Assembly: GCA_036266075.1 (NCBI GenBank)
Contig: DATANV010000033.1
Span: 1-64,000, forward strand
Length of the DNA stretch: 64,000 nucleotides
From: VRUE01 sp036266075
Lineage (GTDB): Bacteria > Actinomycetota > Thermoleophilia > Solirubrobacterales > 70-9
Direction of reading: 5' to 3'
This document shows positions 53,392-61,434 of this stretch, piece by piece. Each line of letters starts with the position of its first letter. The first letter of the stretch is position 1. A program made the translations under genes and the position numbers. The notes below the pieces were generated by a model. It ran no database searches. It saw only the letters and a program-made list of their open reading frames with translations, and was not told the DNA's origin.

Positions 53392-54018
53392 GTGAGCGCA
53401 CGTGGGCCCACCCCGGTCGTCCCGCTGGAGGCCGGCGCGGGGCCCGACAACCCGCCCTGCCCAGCCTGCGGCGAGCCGCTCTTCGGCTGGATCGACGAGC
53501 GGCCCGGGCTGGCCGGTCCGGTCAGCCGCTGCGAGAGCTGCGGGCTCGGAGCGGTCGGTGGCGCCGGCGGTCCCGCGGAGGCCCTGCGGGCACTCGACCC
53601 CCTCGGCGGCGAGCGGCCGCGGATCGCCAACCGCGCCGGCTTCTCGGCCTGGATCGGCGGCGCCGGTTGGGCCGGCCTGGAACCGGACAGCCGCTACCTG
53701 TTCACGGTCGAGTCGGTTCGGCGCCTCGCCGCCCAGCGCGATCAGGTCGTCCAGCACACCCGCTGGGCCCCCGGCGCCGGCGTCGCGACGATGTGGCAGA
53801 CGATCCTCAACGGCTTCACCTTCGGCCGCAACGGCGCCCTGGCGGCGCTCGGAAGGGCCACCGGGGTGCCGGCGGGCAAATCGTGGCAGCGGCGCCTCGA
53901 CGGGTTGATCTCCGTGGTCGTAGCGATCCCAGCCCTTCTCGTCGCCATACCGCTGGAGCTGGCCGCTGCGGCCCTCGGCCGCGGCAGCGTCGTCTCGCTC
54001 GAGCTCGAGCTGCTCTGA
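53392..54018 (+). CDS. Zinc-ribbon membrane-anchored protein, function unknown
   Basis: 208 residues. N-terminal zinc ribbon (PPCPACGEPLFGW with SRCESCGLGAVG, two CxxC pairs about 27 residues apart). The middle, from NRAGFSAWIGGAGW to NGFTFGRNGALAALGRATG, contains conserved-looking aromatic and Asn/Gly-rich segments, followed by a C-terminal membrane helix (ISVVVAIPALLVAIPLELAAAAL). The order resembles the ending of methyltransferase-like proteins with truncated catalytic parts. Not recognised. GTG start. Confidence 0.6.
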   Translation: MSARGPTPVVPLEAGAGPDNPPCPACGEPLFGWIDERPGLAGPVSRCESCGLGAVGGAGGPAEALRALDPLGGERPRIANRAGFSAWIGGAGWAGLEPDSRYLFTVESVRRLAAQRDQVVQHTRWAPGAGVATMWQTILNGFTFGRNGALAALGRATGVPAGKSWQRRLDGLISVVVAIPALLVAIPLELAAAALGRGSVVSLELELL

Positions 54019-54288
54019 CTAAGACAAACCTTCGCGGGCCTCTCGCACGAGCGTGACGGCCTCGGGGAATAGGACGCGGATCGCGTCGCGCACCAACATC
54101 ACCTGCTCGTCGGTGCTGCCGGTCAGCTCGAGGCGGCCGATCGAGGCGACGGTCATCTCGACCGCCAGGCGGATCGCGTTGTCGGCCCAGGCGACTCGCT
54201 GCGAGGACTGCATCTGCTCGCTGAGCTCCTCCATGCGGGCGCGGAACTCGTCCGGGTCGCCGAAGAGGTTGAAGCCACCACCCTCCAT
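54019..54288 (-). CDS. Small helical protein, function unknown
   Basis: 89 residues. FNLFGDPDEFRARMEELSEQMQ, IRLAVEMTVASIGRLELTGSTDEQ and MLVRDAIRVLFPEAVTLVRE suggest an all-helical cytoplasmic protein with a coiled-coil start. ATG at 54288 begins MEGGGFNLF; farther upstream codons are basic and unlikely. Divergent from the pilin-like gene. Confidence 0.55.
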   Translation of the reverse strand: MEGGGFNLFGDPDEFRARMEELSEQMQSSQRVAWADNAIRLAVEMTVASIGRLELTGSTDEQVMLVRDAIRVLFPEAVTLVREAREGLS

Positions 54289-54382
54289 CTGCCGACATGT
54301 TCGCAGACTGGGCCAGTGGAGGCACAGAAGCTTTGCGTTCTGCGCGCCACGCGTGCGGCGGCAACGCCTAGCGTCGCCGGCC

Positions 54383-55060
54383 ATGCGCATCTCTCCGACG
54401 AGATCCGCTGACCCGCTAGGCGAATCGGGCTCGGCGAGCGTCGAACAGGCCGGCCTGACGGCACTGATCGCCCTGCTGCTGCTCGGAGGGATCGCCGGCC
54501 TGGCCGCCGACGGCGAGGTCGATCCGCGGCACGAGCTGGCCGGAGCGATCGGCAGGCGGCTCGCCTGTGCGCCGCGGCTGCCGGACGCCTGCCGCCACCA
54601 TCCGCTGGTGCCGGCCTACGGCTGGCCGCTGGCGCGGCTCGCCCGCGCTCTGGCGCCCGCCCCCTTCGCCCGCCCCGGGCCCGCCGGCCTACCGCTGGCG
54701 CCCGTCGACTTCCGCCGCTGTCGCCGCGAGAGCTGCGCCGTCGCCGCCAGCCCGCACCTGACCGTCTCGGGCCGGCGCACGACCGCCTTCACGCAGCTGG
54801 CAGACCGGCGCCGCACGCTCGGCTGGGTCGAGCTGACCTACTGGCTCTACCGCCCCGGCCTCGGCTGGGAGCGCATCGTCCGCCGCGCCACCCAGGAGCA
54901 GGTCGAGGCGGCAAATCACGTTCGCGTTCTGCTGAAGGACGACCCCGCCCTGGTCCCGCTGGAGACCCTCCCAGGACGCGACCAGTACGAGTTCCCGCCG
55001 GCCGAGGAGCCGCCCTGGCGCTGGCAAGTAGTGGGCCGCTACCCGGGTTGGTCAAGTTGA
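54383..55060 (+). CDS. Prepilin-like secreted protein with class III signal
   Basis: 225 residues. Near the N-terminus GESGSASVEQAGLTALIALLLLGGIAGLAAD has a prepilin-type cleavage site (Gly, then Glu at +5) and a long hydrophobic helix, as in TadE/Flp-type pseudopilins. The rest has six cysteines and Trp/Tyr-rich segments (WVELTYWLYRPGLGWERIVRR). No pilus-assembly genes are nearby, so it may depend on a Tad system elsewhere. ATG at 54383. Confidence 0.6.
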   Translation: MRISPTRSADPLGESGSASVEQAGLTALIALLLLGGIAGLAADGEVDPRHELAGAIGRRLACAPRLPDACRHHPLVPAYGWPLARLARALAPAPFARPGPAGLPLAPVDFRRCRRESCAVAASPHLTVSGRRTTAFTQLADRRRTLGWVELTYWLYRPGLGWERIVRRATQEQVEAANHVRVLLKDDPALVPLETLPGRDQYEFPPAEEPPWRWQVVGRYPGWSS

Positions 55061-55079
55061 CCCGAAGCAGACCCGACGA

Positions 55080-55169
55080 GGTCCAGACGTTGCCAGGCAA
55101 GGACGCAGGGAGCCCGAATAGCAGCGCTATTTGGGCGATTGAGGACGCAGCATGGCGATGTCTGGGGCC
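55080..55169. repeat. Structured element family D, copy 2
   Basis: Core AAGGACGCAGGGAGC (55099-55113), inner hairpin CCCGAATAGC-AGC-GCTATTTGGG (55113-55135), second core segment CGATTGAGGACGC, and an outer stem of 15 pairs between 55080-55094 and 55154-55169, with G-U pairs and one bulge. The G-U pairs favour an RNA structure on the plus strand. It overlaps the 3' end of the minus-strand gene at 55127, whose stop (CTA on plus) lies in the inner hairpin. Confidence 0.8.
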
Positions 55170-56125
55170 GTCCGGTCAGCTTCGGCCTGGTCGATCAGGC
55201 CGCGCCAATCAGTCGTGCGGAAGACGAGCAGGATCGCGGCGAAGCCGAGCAAGACCGACCAGGCCGCCATCGCGATCTGGGTGCCGACCGAAAAGGAGAG
55301 GACGGCCGAGCGGGAGGGGCCGTGCAGGGTCGCGACCAGCAGAGCCTGCTGGGCTCCGGCGCCACCGGGCGTGAAGGGGATCACGTTGGCAATCGCCTGG
55401 ACGCTCATCACCAGCAGCACGTTGCCGACCGAGCCGCCGATCCCGAAGGCCTCGAGGAAGAACCAGAAGGCGGCGAAGCGGAGGAGCCAGCCGACGCCCT
55501 GCCATGCGGCAACCTGGCGCAGGTAGCGACGCGGCTGGGTGAGGACGATGACGCCCTGTTTGACCCGATCCCAGAAGCGGCGCACCCGGTGAGCGAGCAG
55601 GTAGACCGCCACCGCAATCCCCATCAAAAGCGCTCCGCTGACGATCAGGAAGGTGCGCGGGTGGGCAGCCCAGAAGGAGATCTCGAAGGCGGGCAGGTCC
55701 GGCAGGCGCGGCGGCTCGGGCAGCAGGCCCTGGGTGATCGCGTAGAGCAGGACCAGCAGGCCGATCGCGATGTCGAAGACGCTCTGCACGAGAAAGGATG
55801 AGGTGACGGCGGGATACGAGGAGCCCGGGATCTGGCGCTTGACGAGGAAGACCTTGGTCACGTCGCCGGCGCGGGCGGGGACGATCGCGTTGATCCCGGC
55901 GCCGGCCAGGTAGGCAGCGGCGAGCTGCAGGAAGGAGATGCGGACCCCCGGATAGGCGGCGTGCAGGACGTTGCGCCAGGCCCAGGCGCGCGACAGCTGC
56001 ATGCCCGCCAGACAGAGCAGCGCAAGCGCGAACGGCGTCCAGCGCACGTCCGATAGGTGGCGGAAGAATTCGGCCGCGGCGTGGCCGAAGGAGCTGATAT
56101 TCGAGGCGAGGTCCGCTATCGGCAT
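55127..56125 (-). CDS. UPF0104 / LPG-synthase-type integral membrane protein
   Basis: 332 residues with about eight helices. LAAAYLAGAGINAIVPARAGDVTKVFLVKR, SFLVQSVFDIAIGLLVLLY and NVIPFTPGGAGAQQALLV are typical of the lysylphosphatidylglycerol-synthase transmembrane/AglD family, which flips or modifies lipid-linked compounds. The last residues (LRPQSPK) are encoded by repeat D2, which suggests that the original end was replaced. It diverges from a sulfotransferase gene (21-base gap), possibly a surface-glycan or lipid pair. Confidence 0.85.
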   Translation of the reverse strand: MPIADLASNISSFGHAAAEFFRHLSDVRWTPFALALLCLAGMQLSRAWAWRNVLHAAYPGVRISFLQLAAAYLAGAGINAIVPARAGDVTKVFLVKRQIPGSSYPAVTSSFLVQSVFDIAIGLLVLLYAITQGLLPEPPRLPDLPAFEISFWAAHPRTFLIVSGALLMGIAVAVYLLAHRVRRFWDRVKQGVIVLTQPRRYLRQVAAWQGVGWLLRFAAFWFFLEAFGIGGSVGNVLLVMSVQAIANVIPFTPGGAGAQQALLVATLHGPSRSAVLSFSVGTQIAMAAWSVLLGFAAILLVFRTTDWRGLIDQAEADRTAPDIAMLRPQSPK

Positions 56126-56146
56126 CGCAGCTACACTAGCCCGCTC

Positions 56147-57136
56147 GTGTCAGAGCCTGAGACGACTCAGACGCCCGCGGCGGCGCCGCCCGACCCCGCC
56201 GACGAGGCGATGTGCGCCCGCGCCCGCGAGCGCTTCACCGGGGACCGCAAGAGCCGACTGCGCCGCCGTCGCAAACGCCACGCGGCGCTGCCCAACCTGA
56301 TCATCGTCGGCGGCCTCAAGTGCGGCACGACGAGCATCCACCACTACCTCGGCCTGCACCCCGAGATCCAGATGTCGAAGCCGAAGGAGCTGAACTTCTT
56401 CGTCGAGGAGCTGAACTGGGACCTCGGCCTCGACTGGTATGCGAGCCGCTTCGACGGGCGCTTCGAGGTCCGCGGCGAGTCCTCCCCCCACTACACCAAC
56501 CTGCCCCGCTTCCACGGGGTCGCGCCGCGAATCAAGGAGCACTGTGCCGACGCCCGCCTGATCTACATGGTGCGCGACCCGATCAAGCGGATCCTCTCGC
56601 ATTGGGTGCACGCCAGCGGCGCCGGCTACGAGACCCGTGAGCTGGTCGCGACCCTCTCGCAACCCGACTCCTCCTACGTCCAACGCTCGATGTACTGGAT
56701 GCAGCTGCAGCCCTATCTGGAGCTGTTCGATCGCTCGCAGATCGCGGTCATCGCCCAGGAGGAGCTGCAGCGCGAACGCGAGGAGACGATGCGCAAGGCG
56801 TTCGCCTTCGCCGGCGTCGATCCGGCCTTCACCTCGGAGCAGTTCGACCGCGAGTGGGAGAAGTCGAGCGCCAAGCAGGGCGACAAATACCAGGTGATGG
56901 AGAAGCTGGTGAAACTGCCGGGGCTGCGCTCCTTCGACCGCAACTTCGACCGCCTGCCCGAGTCGCTGCGCTGGATCGTTGAGAAGGTCGTCCACGACCC
57001 GGAGAAACCTCCGGCGCCGAAGCCGGAGCTGCCCGCTGAGCTCCTCGAGACCCTGCGGGGCCGCTTCGGCGCCGACGTCGCCGCCCTGCAGGAGTTCGCC
57101 GGCCGCGAGTTCGCCGGCTGGAGCTCTTACCCCTGA
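56147..57136 (+). CDS. Sulfotransferase
   Basis: 329 residues. PAPS-binding 5'-phosphosulfate loop IIVGGLKCGTTSIHHYLGLHP, 3'-phosphate region LIYMVRDPIKRILSHWVH, and SSPHYTNLPRF. The first 45 residues are Pro/Arg-rich and cytoplasmic. It would transfer sulfate to a carbohydrate or lipid at the cytoplasmic face. GTG at 56147 (SEPETTQTP) keeps it off the divergent gene; starts farther upstream would overlap it. Confidence 0.88.
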   Translation: MSEPETTQTPAAAPPDPADEAMCARARERFTGDRKSRLRRRRKRHAALPNLIIVGGLKCGTTSIHHYLGLHPEIQMSKPKELNFFVEELNWDLGLDWYASRFDGRFEVRGESSPHYTNLPRFHGVAPRIKEHCADARLIYMVRDPIKRILSHWVHASGAGYETRELVATLSQPDSSYVQRSMYWMQLQPYLELFDRSQIAVIAQEELQREREETMRKAFAFAGVDPAFTSEQFDREWEKSSAKQGDKYQVMEKLVKLPGLRSFDRNFDRLPESLRWIVEKVVHDPEKPPAPKPELPAELLETLRGRFGADVAALQEFAGREFAGWSSYP

Positions 57137-57217
57137 GCTGGCCACGTTCGACGAAGCTCACTTTTTGCACGTCAGAGAGGCTCAACGTGAGTCTCGCGTC
57201 GGGCTAGGCTGACGGAG

Positions 57218-57790
57218 GTGCGGCGCCTGCTCCCAGAACCCGGTGAGACGACGGTCGAGGAGCAGCTCGACTCCTACCGGCCCTGGGAGGAAGCGCGCGA
57301 GGAGCGGCCGTTCGTGGCGATGAACTTCGCCGCGACGCTCGACGGGCGGGCGGCGATCGGCGGCGTCTCGGGACCGATCGGCTCGGAGGTCGACACGGCG
57401 ATGCTGGTCGGCTTGCGCACCCGCTTCGACGCGGTGATGATCGGCGCCGGGACGATGCGGGCCGAGGGCTACGCCGATATCGGCAGGCGGCTTGTCGTGG
57501 TCGAGAGCGGGCCGCAGGGACGGGTGGATCTCCCCGCGCTCCTGCGCTCCCTGCGCGAGGAAGGCGTCAGGGCGTTGCTCTGCGAGGGGGGGCCGAGGCT
57601 CCACGGGTCGTTGCAGGCAGAGGGGCTCGTCGACGAGCTCTTCCTGACGATCGCCCCCAAGCTCGCCGGCGGCGAGGCGCCGCGGATCGTCGAGGGCGAG
57701 CTGCCCGGCGTCGTTCGGCTCGAGCTGGCCTGGCTGCTGGAGCACGAGGGCGAGCTGCTCGCCCGCTACCGGCGGCCGGCGGCACGCTAG
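57218..57790 (+). CDS. RibD C-domain reductase, internally shortened
   Basis: 190 residues. PFVAMNFAATLDGRAAIGG, LRTRFDAVMIGAGTMRAEGY, VRALLCEGGPRLHGSLQAEGLVDELFLTIAPKLAGGEAPRIVEG are the RibD-C/dihydrofolate-reductase-like blocks. Members usually have about 40-50 residues between MRAEGY and VVV...; here only DIGRR remain. The junction is a perfect palindrome GCCGATATCGGC (57473-57484). The cofactor-binding strands may be affected. A GTG start at 57218. Probable NADPH-dependent reductase, possibly impaired. Confidence 0.78.
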   Translation: MRRLLPEPGETTVEEQLDSYRPWEEAREERPFVAMNFAATLDGRAAIGGVSGPIGSEVDTAMLVGLRTRFDAVMIGAGTMRAEGYADIGRRLVVVESGPQGRVDLPALLRSLREEGVRALLCEGGPRLHGSLQAEGLVDELFLTIAPKLAGGEAPRIVEGELPGVVRLELAWLLEHEGELLARYRRPAAR

Positions 57791-57823
57791 CGTTCCGCCC
57801 TCCGCCACCGAGGAGAGGACCCG

Positions 57824-59086
57824 ATGGACTTCAAGCCGAGCCCCCAAGTCGAGACGCTGCGCGAGCGCATCCTCGACTTCATGGACGAGCACATCTACCC
57901 GCAGGAGCGGGAGATCATGGAGGCGCTCGACGCCGAGGTCGGGCCCGGCGTGCCCTACCCGCAGATCCTGGTCGAGATCCGCGAGCGGGCGAAGTCGGAG
58001 GGCCTCTGGAATCTGTTCATGCCGGACGAGCGCTTCGGCCCCGGCCTCGCGAATTGGGAGTACGGGCTGCTCTGCGAGGAGATGGGGCGCAGCCCGGCGG
58101 CGGCGCCGATGGCCTTCAACTGCTCGGCGCCAGACACCGGCAACATGGAGATCCTCGCCGAGCACGGCACGGATCAACAAAGGGAAGAATGGCTGGAGCC
58201 CCTGCTCGAGGGGCGGATCCGCTCGTGCTTCTCGATGACCGAGCCCGAGGTCTCGGGCTCCGACCCGACCCTGCTGCAGGCGCGCGCCGTACTGGACGGC
58301 GACAAGTGGGTGATCGACGGCCACAAGTGGTTCACCTCGGGCGCGGTCGGCGCCGACCTGGCGATCGCGATGGTCGTCACCGACCCCGACGCCCATCCCT
58401 ACGCCCGCGCCTCGATGATCTGCGTACCGACCGACACGCCCGGCTTCAACCTGGTGCGGCCGATCTCGGTGATGGGCCACGCCGCTGGTCCCGGGCACTG
58501 CGAGATCCGCTACGAAGGCTGCCGCGTTCCCGCCGCCAACCTGCTGGGCGAACAGGCAATGGGCTTCGCGATCGCCCAGGACCGTCTCGGCCCGGGCCGC
58601 ATCCATCACTGCATGCGGGCGATCGGCACCGCCGAGCGGGCGCACGAGATGATGTGCCGCCGCGCCAACGCGCGCCAGGCCTTCGGCGGCCCGCTGGCCG
58701 AGAAGCAGTTCGTCCAGGAGGCGATCGCCACCTCGCGGATGGAAATCGACCAGGCGCGGCTGCTGACGCTATACGCGGCCTGGAAGATGGACACCGAGGG
58801 CAAGCGCGCCGCCCGCCAGGCGATCTCGGCGATCAAGATCGTCGCCGCCAACATGGTCATGGAGGTGCTCGACCGGGCGATCCAGATCCACGGCTCGCTG
58901 GGCATGACCGACGACACCCCGTTGGCGGCGCTCTGGCGCTTCAGCCGCATGTTGCGGCTCGCCGACGGACCCGACGAGGTCCACAAGATGGTCCTCGCCC
59001 GCCGCGAGCTGAACCGCTGGTCGAAGCGCGCCGAGGCCGAGGCAGAAGGCAACCTCGAGCCCCGGCATGCGCCGCGGCCAATCTGA
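57824..59086 (+). CDS. Acyl-CoA dehydrogenase
   Basis: 420 residues. FMDEHIYPQEREIMEAL, SCFSMTEPEVSGSDPTLLQARAV (FAD), WVIDGHKWFTSGAVGADLAIAMV, AIQIHGSLGMTDDTPLAALWRFSRMLR and a final RRELNRW segment. Belongs to the CaiA/FadE group with an N-terminal arm; oxidises acyl-CoA at the alpha-beta bond. It has the acidic region of the catalytic base (ADGPDEVHK). The start has GAGGAGAGGA. An aminoglycoside-phosphotransferase-like gene (61434), often found near such dehydrogenases, lies 2.4 kb away. Confidence 0.95.
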   Translation: MDFKPSPQVETLRERILDFMDEHIYPQEREIMEALDAEVGPGVPYPQILVEIRERAKSEGLWNLFMPDERFGPGLANWEYGLLCEEMGRSPAAAPMAFNCSAPDTGNMEILAEHGTDQQREEWLEPLLEGRIRSCFSMTEPEVSGSDPTLLQARAVLDGDKWVIDGHKWFTSGAVGADLAIAMVVTDPDAHPYARASMICVPTDTPGFNLVRPISVMGHAAGPGHCEIRYEGCRVPAANLLGEQAMGFAIAQDRLGPGRIHHCMRAIGTAERAHEMMCRRANARQAFGGPLAEKQFVQEAIATSRMEIDQARLLTLYAAWKMDTEGKRAARQAISAIKIVAANMVMEVLDRAIQIHGSLGMTDDTPLAALWRFSRMLRLADGPDEVHKMVLARRELNRWSKRAEAEAEGNLEPRHAPRPI

Positions 59087-59107
59087 GACCAGCCGGCGCC
59101 GGAAAGG

Positions 59108-59137
59108 CAAGAGCCGGGCCCGAGGGCCCGGCTCTTG
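59108..59137. terminator. Strong terminator
   Basis: CAAGAGCCGGGCCC-GA-GGGCCCGGCTCTTG, 14-bp perfect stem, between the acyl-CoA dehydrogenase and the converging gene fragment. Confidence 0.85.
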
Positions 59138-59162
59138 AACACAGCCTAGGCAGGCCGCAGGC

Positions 59163-59696
59163 TCAGCCTGAAGCGACCTCGCCGTAGACGATGCACCGTT
59201 CGGGCGATTCCCCGCCGAACGTGTCGTAGTCGTAGCCGAGGTCGCCGCTGACGACCACGCCATTGGCGAGCGCACCCGAGAAGGTCGACTCGCCGTAGGT
59301 GTTGTCGCCGCCACCGGACTGTTCATCGATTCGGATTTCCGAGGAGGTGCCGTTTTCCTCGGCGTCGTATTCAAATACGGGGCCTTCGGAGAAGCCGTTG
59401 CCCTCGGAGCTGAGAACCGATGCGGGGCTGCTCGGCGAGATCACCGTTACGTCGGCGTTCGACGATTCGCAGGAGGCCTTGATCTGAAAGCCGGCGATGG
59501 TCGCCACCAACACGTTGCTCTCACCAGGGGAGAGGATCCTGAACACCTTGGTCTGCGACTGGCCGCCGACGGTGTTCGCATTGTTGGCGTTGTTTGCGTT
59601 CTGGGCCAGATCGGCGTTGGCCGCACTCGGGACTTTGCCGAGCGTCGTCAGGTTGACGCTACCAACACCGCCACTGGGGATGAATTGACTGGCCGT
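59163..59696 (-). pseudogene. Headless paralogue of the decapeptide-repeat secreted protein
   Basis: The frame continues directly from the stop codon of the next gene: after TAA it reads TASQFIPSGG, VGSVNLTTLGKVPSAANA, DLAQNANNANNANTVGGQS, then a Cys-containing domain (VLVATIAGFQIKASCESSNAD ... ERCIVYGEVASG) to 59163. LGKVPSAANA and ANTVGGQS are usual after the repeat region in secreted proteins beginning LTYANV, so this is the C-terminal part of such a protein without its signal or repeats. No proper start is visible (GTG at 59546 is internal). It probably arose by deletion between two tandem paralogues. Confidence 0.6.
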
Positions 59697-60443
59697 TTAT
59701 TTCGTGCCGATCACATCGACCTGGCCGGCGGTGACGGTGACGCCGCTGCCGGAGCTGCATTCTTCTTTTGCCAGGAGAACCGACAGCTCGCGGGCCTGGG
59801 CGCTGGCCGGTGCCAGGCGCGACATCGCGCCGAGTTCGAAGGGGGCGAATTCCATCTGCCTGGAGACGGCACCTTCGTTGAAATCGCGGACGATGCCGAT
59901 GCCGAGGGTCTTTTCTTCGACTTTGGTTACTTCGATAAGGAGGGCTTCCGCCGACCGCGGCTGTTCGCAGCTCGCGGCGAAGACGATCTCGAGGCCTCCC
60001 AGATACTGATCGTCCTCACCGGCGGCCTGCGTGTAGGAGCCGATCGGGTAGATGCCTTCGCCGGCGAAGGCAAGCGTGGAGTCGGTGCGCAGCCTGGCGA
60101 CGATCTGCGAGAAGGGCGTGTTGGCGGCGTCGATCGTCGCGCCGCTTACCGCGCCGGGGGCGATTTTTTCGGCGGTCACGGCCCCCTTAGCCAGTTTTTC
60201 GCTGGACACCGCTCCAGCCTTGATCTTCGCCGTGCCGACCGCGTTCTTCGCGATCTTGCGCGTGGTGACCGCATTCCTCTTCAGTTTCGCCGTGGTCACG
60301 GCGTTCGCCTTCAACTGCTTGGTGCCGACGCTGTGCTTGGCCAGCTTGTGCGCCGCGAAGGCGCTGGCGCCGCCGAGGACGAGAAAGAGGGCGATCGAGG
60401 ACATCACGTTCGCGTAGGTGAGCCGGGGGCGGATCCGGTGCAT
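59697..60443 (-). CDS. Secreted decapeptide-repeat protein (LTYANV family)
   Basis: 248 residues. RPRLTYANVMSSIALFLVLGGASAFA is the conserved start and membrane/signal segment. Residues about 33-105 are repeats of about ten residues (NAVTTAKLKR, NAVTTRKIAK, NAVGTAKIKA, GAVSSEKLAK, GAVTAEKIAP), which probably form a beta-solenoid or coil. A C-terminal domain (LEIVFAASCEQPRSAEALLIEV and EECSSGSGVTVTAGQ) has two cysteines. Probably anchored outside the cell. A paralogue lies at 60555-61295. Function unknown. Confidence 0.8.
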   Translation of the reverse strand: MHRIRPRLTYANVMSSIALFLVLGGASAFAAHKLAKHSVGTKQLKANAVTTAKLKRNAVTTRKIAKNAVGTAKIKAGAVSSEKLAKGAVTAEKIAPGAVSGATIDAANTPFSQIVARLRTDSTLAFAGEGIYPIGSYTQAAGEDDQYLGGLEIVFAASCEQPRSAEALLIEVTKVEEKTLGIGIVRDFNEGAVSRQMEFAPFELGAMSRLAPASAQARELSVLLAKEECSSGSGVTVTAGQVDVIGTK

Positions 60444-60497
60444 GCAGGCTCCTTGTCGGGAAGGTTTCGTCGCACGCTAGCAAGCGCCCCGCAGCAA

Positions 60498-60531
60498 CGA
60501 AAAGGGCCGGGCGAATGCCCGGCCCTTTTCG
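60498..60531. terminator. Strong terminator
   Basis: CGAAAAGGGCCGGGC-GAAT-GCCCGGCCCTTTTCG, a perfect 15-bp stem 24 bases after the stop of the minus-strand gene at 60555 and carrying a T-rich end in that direction. It separates the two paralogues' transcripts. Confidence 0.88.
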
Positions 60532-60554
60532 CGATTCGGCTTGCCTCAGCCTGC

Positions 60555-61295
60555 TTACGCTCCGAGGCAGATCACGTACGGGATGAACGACTGGGTGCTG
60601 CCTGAGTTGTTGTACATCCTGGTCGCCCACGTAACCCCGTCGGAGGACGGGAAGGAGTGCACGACGTGCATTTCTTTGGCCAGGGCCGCGTTGAACCCGT
60701 TGGTCCAGAAGGCGCCCCCGCTGAGCCGGACTTCGCCGCTCAGGCAGGTCGCCGAGCCCAGGGCCGTGTTGTTGTTCGTAACTTCCACGGTGGTCCCAGC
60801 GCGACGGGTAACGGTGCCCAGTTTCCCGGCCGTGACCGAGCCGGCGGCGAGTTTGCTCGTGCCGACAGCGTTGTTTTCGATTTTGCCGTTGCTGACCGCT
60901 TCGGCGCCCAGTTTGTTGTTAGTCACGGCGCTATTGATGATTTTGTCGTTGAGGACGGCGTTGACGCCGATTTTTTCGCTGGTCACCGCCAATTTCGCAA
61001 TCTTTTCGCTGGTCACCGCTTCTTTGGCGATTTTTTCGCTGGTCACGGCGTTTTTGCCGATTTTTTCGCTGGTCACCGCACCGGCCCCGATCTTGCTCTC
61101 GATCACGGCGCCGTTTTTGATCTTGCCGGCGGTGACCGCTTCTTTGACGATCTTGCCGGTCTTCACGGCGTTGGCCTTAAGTTCGTTGGCGCCGATCTTC
61201 TTCGCCGCGATGGCGGTCGCGCCGCCGAGCAGCAGGAAGACGGCGATCGACGACATCACGTTTGCATACGTGAGGTGCTTGCGAATCTGCTTCAA
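60555..61295 (-). CDS. Secreted decapeptide-repeat protein (paralogue)
   Basis: 246 residues. KHLTYANVMSSIAVFLLLGGATAIA signal/anchor, then about 14 repeats of ten residues (AVTAGKIKNG, AVTSEKIGKN, AVTSEKIAKE, AVTSEKIAKL, AVTSEKIGVN, AVLNDKIINS, AVTNNKLGAE ...) up to about residue 165. The C-terminal domain (ATCLSGEVRLSGGAFW, YVICLGA) has two cysteines. Compared with 59697-60443 the start is alike, but the repeats are longer and the end domain is different. An extracellular fibre or spacer-like role is inferred. Confidence 0.82.
   Translation of the reverse strand: MKQIRKHLTYANVMSSIAVFLLLGGATAIAAKKIGANELKANAVKTGKIVKEAVTAGKIKNGAVIESKIGAGAVTSEKIGKNAVTSEKIAKEAVTSEKIAKLAVTSEKIGVNAVLNDKIINSAVTNNKLGAEAVSNGKIENNAVGTSKLAAGSVTAGKLGTVTRRAGTTVEVTNNNTALGSATCLSGEVRLSGGAFWTNGFNAALAKEMHVVHSFPSSDGVTWATRMYNNSGSTQSFIPYVICLGA
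60831..61180 (-). repeat. 30-bp tandem repeats encoding AVTSEKI decapeptides
   Basis: The coding DNA repeats every 30 bases; five consecutive units between about 60975 and 61085 are nearly identical, each containing TTTTTCGCTGGTCAC on the plus strand. The near-identity of the DNA points to recent unit duplication or gene conversion. Confidence 0.75.
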
Positions 61296-61380
61296 GAGGT
61301 CTCTCCTCGAGTTGCGGGAAGGAAGGAGGGGCGAGCGGACGAGCCTCCCTACCCAGTTACAGGGATTGCAGCACCAAATC

Positions 61381-61434
61381 AGGTCGGCAGGCCGCCGTCA
61401 AGGCGAGACGGCGACTGTAGGGGTGCGCCGACCT
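61381..61434. repeat. Two-tier inverted repeat between minus-strand genes
   Basis: AGGTCGGC (61381-61388) with GCCGACCT (61427-61434) and, inside, GCCGTC with GACGGC (61394-61399 and 61407-61412). It touches the stop of the phosphotransferase gene and precedes the promoter region of the decapeptide-repeat gene, so it may terminate the former. Confidence 0.5.

Noticed and set aside
59685..60605. A plus-strand frame opposite the decapeptide-repeat gene that looks repetitive
   Set aside because: It is the complement of the repeats; the minus-strand product has a clear signal peptide and family start.
60831..61180. Possible CRISPR-like array of 30-bp units
   Set aside because: No spacers: units are contiguous, in frame and code for decapeptides. 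No cas genes in the window.
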